From: Bryobacteraceae bacterium
GTDB lineage: Bacteria > Acidobacteriota > Terriglobia > Bryobacterales > Bryobacteraceae
DNA length: 64,000 nucleotides
Assembly (NCBI GenBank): GCA_025056455.1
Contig: JANWVY010000001.1
Coordinates: 505,757-569,756 of the forward strand
Direction: 5' to 3'
Numbering within the stretch: the first letter of the stretch is position 1; every line of letters begins with the position of its first letter. The translations under genes were made by a program, and so were the position numbers. Positions 60,520-64,000 of this stretch are shown here, piece after piece. The notes under the pieces are model-generated. The model saw nothing but the letters and a program-made list of their open reading frames with translations. It ran no database searches and was not told the origin of the DNA.

Positions 60520-61698
60520 TTAGCGCGGAAGTCGCGCGATGCGGATGTTCTTAAAGTCTAAATTGGTCGTGGGATCGTGCGCCTGCAAGCTGATAACACC
60601 AGGCGTGAGCTTGGCTTGCTTTTGCCGGACGTTATTGCCTTCGGGATGGGGGTCCTCCCAGGAAGTTACAGGAAAGCCATTCACCCACACCGAGAAGTGG
60701 CGGCCGCGGGCCACGATGGTTTTGGTAAAAAACTGGTTGTCATTGGCCACAACTTTTCGTGCCGGCTGATAGTGGTAAATGCCGCCAGTGCCAAAATCTA
60801 CCGGCTGAGTGCAGTCCCCATCCTTGTATTCATTGCGGATTTGCGACTCGTAGCCAGACCAGCTCACGTTGGGCTCTCCTCGCAGAAAAATTCCGCTGTT
60901 AGGGTGTTTGTCGGGTGCGGGCGCATTGGCACGAATGTCAATCTGTAAGACGAAGTCATCGAAAGTGGCCTCGGTTTCGAGCTGGCCTGGCCCCTTTTCG
61001 ACGTGCAGCAAACCGTTGCGGACGCTCCAGGTGGGCGGCTCCTTCGCCCGCGGATGCTTGGTCTCACGCCACCCGGCGAGCGTTTTGCCATCAAAAATCG
61101 GCGCTAGCCCAAGAGGCTTAACTTTCAGGTTGCGAAATTCGATCTTCTTCCCTTTGTTGTATTGGAGGCCGATGTGGCCCACGAGGCTCTTTGAGTCACG
61201 CGTCTCCAACACCTTCTTACCATCCAGGCGCACGAGAATTCGATCCCCTCGCAGTTCCACCTCATAGGATTGCCAGCCGCCGGTGATGCGCGCAGGCTTC
61301 GCTACGGCATGGTTGACCAAACTGCCGGTCTTGAATTTCTCGTGCTGATCGTAGATTTGAAGTTCATAGCCCGTGACGTGTGGCTGGCCGAGCTTGGCGC
61401 TGCGAAGAAAAATGCCGCTGTTGCCATCTGGCGCGGAACGGAATTCACACTTCAAAATGTAGTCCGCAAAGACAGCGTTGGATCGCAAGTAGCCAGACTC
61501 GCCCCGGTCAGCAACCAAGGCGCCATCCACAACACGCCACTCGGCCCCTCCCTCGGGCGTCCATCCGAACATCGACTCGCCGTCAAAGAGCAACACCCAG
61601 CCCTCAGCCGCCTCTTTGGGGGTAAGGGAATTCAGCTGCGCTCTCGCTTGCGCATGGAACAGCAAAAGGCAGGCAAAGCAAACCAAGATCGTTTTCAT
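60520..61698 (-). CDS. Secreted protein with two DUF1080 (3-keto-disaccharide hydrolase) domains
   Basis: The 392-residue product has a signal peptide (MKTILVCFACLLLFHAQARA) and two tandem DUF1080 (PF06439) beta-jelly-roll domains, at about 28-205 and 206-392. Each has the family's pattern of WxxxDGxLxxxxGxxGxLxSNxxF, a GNSGIFLR turn, and a GYELQIxD or GYESQI strand. Some DUF1080 members hydrolyse 3-keto-glycosides, which fits the secreted Gfo/Idh oxidoreductases elsewhere in the window. ATG 61698 starts the leader. It lies 73 bases downstream of the phosphoketolase gene on the same strand. Confidence 0.9.
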   Translation of the reverse strand: MKTILVCFACLLLFHAQARAQLNSLTPKEAAEGWVLLFDGESMFGWTPEGGAEWRVVDGALVADRGESGYLRSNAVFADYILKCEFRSAPDGNSGIFLRSAKLGQPHVTGYELQIYDQHEKFKTGSLVNHAVAKPARITGGWQSYEVELRGDRILVRLDGKKVLETRDSKSLVGHIGLQYNKGKKIEFRNLKVKPLGLAPIFDGKTLAGWRETKHPRAKEPPTWSVRNGLLHVEKGPGQLETEATFDDFVLQIDIRANAPAPDKHPNSGIFLRGEPNVSWSGYESQIRNEYKDGDCTQPVDFGTGGIYHYQPARKVVANDNQFFTKTIVARGRHFSVWVNGFPVTSWEDPHPEGNNVRQKQAKLTPGVISLQAHDPTTNLDFKNIRIARLPR

Positions 61699-61771
61699 GA
61701 CGGCTATCCTAACAGTCCTTGGGATATCCGAGAGGTTGGCTCGTCTTGGGAGTAAGCCTCTGTCCGCTTGC

Positions 61772-64000
61772 TCAATACGGCCAGCGCCAGTTGACGATCT
61801 CCGGCGGATCGATGCCATGCTCATGGGCGTACCTGACACAAGCAAGCTGCGTGTTGCGGAATTTTTCCTTGGCGTGGGCCCCCGCCACGCGCAGCCGCTC
61901 CACCCGGTCAATCACGTCCATGGCCAACGTGAAGCGGTCAATTTGGTTCTCGATGGCCAGCTCGAGCGGCGTATTGATACTGCCCTTCTCCTTATAGCCC
62001 CGCACGTGCAAGTTACGGTGGTTGGTATGGCGGTAGGTCATGCGGTGAATCAACCATGGGTAGCCGTGGAAGTTAAAGATGATCGGTTTGTCCAAAGTAA
62101 ACAGGCTATCGAAATCCTTGGGGTGCAAACCATGCGGGTGCTCACTGTCGGGCAACAATTTAAACAGATCGACGACATTGATGAAACGCACTTTTAAATC
62201 CGGGAACTCGGCACGCAGCAAGGCAGTGGCGGCCAGTGCTTCTTGTGTGGGAATGTCGCCCGCGCAAGCCAGAACAACGTCGGGTTCGGCGCCTTGATCC
62301 GTGCTGGCCCAGTCCCAAATTCCGATTCCTTTGGCGCAATGCGTCATCGCCGACTCGATATCGAGATACTGCAAGTGAAGCTGCTTGTCGCAAACAATCA
62401 CGTTGACGTAATTCTCACTGCGTAGGCAATGATCAGCCACCGAAAGCAAGCTGTTAACGTCGGGAGGCAGATAGATGCGCGTGACCTTAGCGCTCTTGTT
62501 CAACACAATATCCAAAAATCCGGGATCCTGATGCGTGAAGCCGTTGTGGTCTTGACGCCAAACCGTGGAGGTAATCAGGAGATTCAGCGAAGCCACCTTC
62601 TGGCGCCAAGACAGCTCATGACAAATCGAGAGCCACTTGGCATGCTGGTTGAACATGGAGTCGATGATGTGGGCAAAGGCTTCATACGTGGAGAAGAAGC
62701 CGTGTCTGCCAGTCAGCAGATAGCCTTCGAGCATGCCCTCCAGAGTGTGCTCGCTCAACATCTCAATAACGCGGCCATCGGCGGCAAGCTCGGTGCCTTC
62801 GTCATCCTCTGGAAAGCGGGCCGCGATCCAGAACTTTTTGCTTACCTCATAGACCGCGGACAGTTTGTTGGATGTGTTCTCATCGGGTCCAAACACACGA
62901 AAATTGTGAGGATTGGCCTTGAGCACATCTCGTAGCAGGCGTCCGAGTGGCGGCGTGTTTTCAGCCTCCATCACGCCAGGCTTTTCCACTGGGATTGCAT
63001 ACTGACGGAAGTCTGGCATGCGAAGTGGTTTTTTGAGTAACCCCCCATTGGCATGCGGGTTGCTTCCCATGCGCCGGCGTCCTTTTGGCGCAAGCTCTCT
63101 TAACTCCAGCACGGGGGCTCCGGTTTCATCGAACAATTCCTCTGGGCGGTAGCTGCGCAGCCAGTGCTCTAGTGCTCGCAGCTGTTTGGGGTTTCGTTTC
63201 GCTTCCGGCAGAGGGACTTGGTGCGCCCGCCAAAAACCCTCGATCTTTTTTCCATCGATGTCGCCGGGCCCGGTCCAACCTTTGGGTGTGCGCAGCACGA
63301 TCATCGGCCAGCGCGGTCGGAACGCCTGTGCCGTGGAGCGGGCCTGCGCCTGCGCGGCGCGGATCTCTTCGATACACCGGTCCATGGTGGCAGCCATGGC
63401 TTGATGCATGGACTCTGGCTCGGAGCCCTCCACAAAATAGGGCGTCCAGCCGTAGCCACGCAGCAACTGTTCGAGCTCTTCGCGGTGAATCCGCGCCAGC
63501 AACGTCGGATTGTTGATCTTATACCCGTTAAGGCTCAGAACGGGAAGGACGGCTCCGTCTCGAATGGGATTGAGGAACTTGTTGATGTGCCACGAAGTGG
63601 CAAGCGGACCCGTTTCCGCCTCGCCATCCCCCACGACGGCGGCGACAATTAAATCCGGATTGTCAAACGCCGCGCCGCAGGCATGCGATAGCACATAGCC
63701 TAGCTCGCCGCCCTCATGGATCGAGCCTGGTGTTTCCGGCGTACAGTGGCTGCCAACGCCGCCGGGAAATGAAAATTCCTTGAAAAAAAGTCTGAGTCCC
63801 TCCTCATCGAGCCCCTTATTGGGGTAGATCTCTGAATAGGAGCCCTCTAGATAAACGGGTGCCAAAACCCCTGGCGCTCCGTGCCCCGGACCCGCCATGA
63901 AGATCGCATCGAGATCATATTTGCAAATGACGCGATTCATATGAACATACACAAAGGACAAGGCCGGGCTTGCACCCCAGTGGCCGAGCAACCGGTTCTT
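61772..64000 (-). CDS. xfp: Xylulose-5-phosphate/fructose-6-phosphate phosphoketolase (5' end outside window)
   Basis: The frame is open to the right edge; about 50 N-terminal residues are missing of the usual near-800. This thiamine diphosphate enzyme splits xylulose-5-phosphate or fructose-6-phosphate with phosphate to acetyl phosphate. Visible are the start region [18 protein letters not shown], the GPGHGAPG site, the ThDP motif [15 protein letters not shown] with NKFLNP, and C-terminal LYI-like segments ([30 protein letters not shown]). It ends with WRWPY, the typical phosphoketolase C-terminus. No acetate kinase gene is in the window. Confidence 0.96.
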   Translation of the reverse strand, partial: KNRLLGHWGASPALSFVYVHMNRVICKYDLDAIFMAGPGHGAPGVLAPVYLEGSYSEIYPNKGLDEEGLRLFFKEFSFPGGVGSHCTPETPGSIHEGGELGYVLSHACGAAFDNPDLIVAAVVGDGEAETGPLATSWHINKFLNPIRDGAVLPVLSLNGYKINNPTLLARIHREELEQLLRGYGWTPYFVEGSEPESMHQAMAATMDRCIEEIRAAQAQARSTAQAFRPRWPMIVLRTPKGWTGPGDIDGKKIEGFWRAHQVPLPEAKRNPKQLRALEHWLRSYRPEELFDETGAPVLELRELAPKGRRRMGSNPHANGGLLKKPLRMPDFRQYAIPVEKPGVMEAENTPPLGRLLRDVLKANPHNFRVFGPDENTSNKLSAVYEVSKKFWIAARFPEDDEGTELAADGRVIEMLSEHTLEGMLEGYLLTGRHGFFSTYEAFAHIIDSMFNQHAKWLSICHELSWRQKVASLNLLITSTVWRQDHNGFTHQDPGFLDIVLNKSAKVTRIYLPPDVNSLLSVADHCLRSENYVNVIVCDKQLHLQYLDIESAMTHCAKGIGIWDWASTDQGAEPDVVLACAGDIPTQEALAATALLRAEFPDLKVRFINVVDLFKLLPDSEHPHGLHPKDFDSLFTLDKPIIFNFHGYPWLIHRMTYRHTNHRNLHVRGYKEKGSINTPLELAIENQIDRFTLAMDVIDRVERLRVAGAHAKEKFRNTQLACVRYAHEHGIDPPEIVNWRWPY

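Overview
This window looks like a chromosome segment of a GC-rich Acidobacteriota, most likely the Bryobacterales/Solibacter side of the phylum. That placement is an inference from gene content: PSCyt1/DUF1592/DUF1552/DUF1549/DUF1501 gene sets, secreted Gfo/Idh dehydrogenases, DUF1080 proteins, a MoxR-DUF58-BatA-DUF4175 operon and a Tat-exported xanthine dehydrogenase-type enzyme. No rRNA, tRNA, CRISPR array, phage or insertion sequence was found. Genes are tightly packed, often overlapping by 4 to 14 bases. The first and last genes run off the window.

Layout, left to right. 1-8.7 kb is a plus-strand envelope operon: the end of a peptidase MA/TPR protein, MoxR ATPase, DUF58 protein, BatA-like VWA protein, and a very large DUF4175 protein with a Gln/Gly-rich tail. 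8.7-14.4 kb holds a NadD-like nucleotidyltransferase, a zinc-ribbon membrane protein, a two-domain esterase-like protein, and an MFS transporter coupled to a secreted HMA-like protein. 14.4-16.3 kb is a cytochrome oxidase assembly operon (ctaB, SCO, DUF420). 16.4-24.8 kb carries an enolase-superfamily enzyme with an amidohydrolase, a large secreted protein of unknown function, a Gfo/Idh oxidoreductase, a LuxR-type regulator with an altered receiver site, and a cupin/aldo-keto reductase pair. 24.9-28.2 kb is a DUF1592-DUF1552 pair. 29-38.6 kb has a PspC protein facing a 48-residue membrane protein with a long leader, then dienelactone hydrolase, sugar isomerase, Gfo/Idh, bicupin, M28 peptidase, AlkB, another Gfo/Idh and MiaE.

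38.8-42.2 kb is lipoate-dependent 2-oxoacid metabolism (lpdA, lipB, E2 acyltransferase). 43-47 kb is a minus-strand three-subunit molybdenum hydroxylase operon ending in a four-cysteine small protein. 47.3-49.6 kb is a PhoR/PhoB-like two-component pair. 49.8-56.4 kb contains an orphan DUF1592 protein, a bacilliredoxin with a probable operator and a clear terminator, and a DUF1549/DUF1553-DUF1501 pair. 56.5-64 kb has a Tat-exported dipeptide epimerase-like enzyme, a small protein overlapping a Rieske oxygenase, an amino acid permease, a DUF1080 protein and a phosphoketolase.

The main theme is a periplasm-oriented heterotroph. Many enzymes that are cytoplasmic in other bacteria (Gfo/Idh, sugar isomerase, dipeptide epimerase, aldo-keto-associated cupin, amidohydrolase) carry Tat-like or Sec-like leaders here. 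They sit beside three independent PSCyt1-type secreted cytochrome systems. A second theme is regulatory: at least four genes have a TAnnnT box only 6-8 bases before the start codon, which suggests leaderless transcription. The most notable individual items are the D-to-E receiver, the 48-residue membrane protein with its promoter and roughly 200-base leader, the four-cysteine protein in the molybdoenzyme operon, and palindromic operators at 47227 and 51844.
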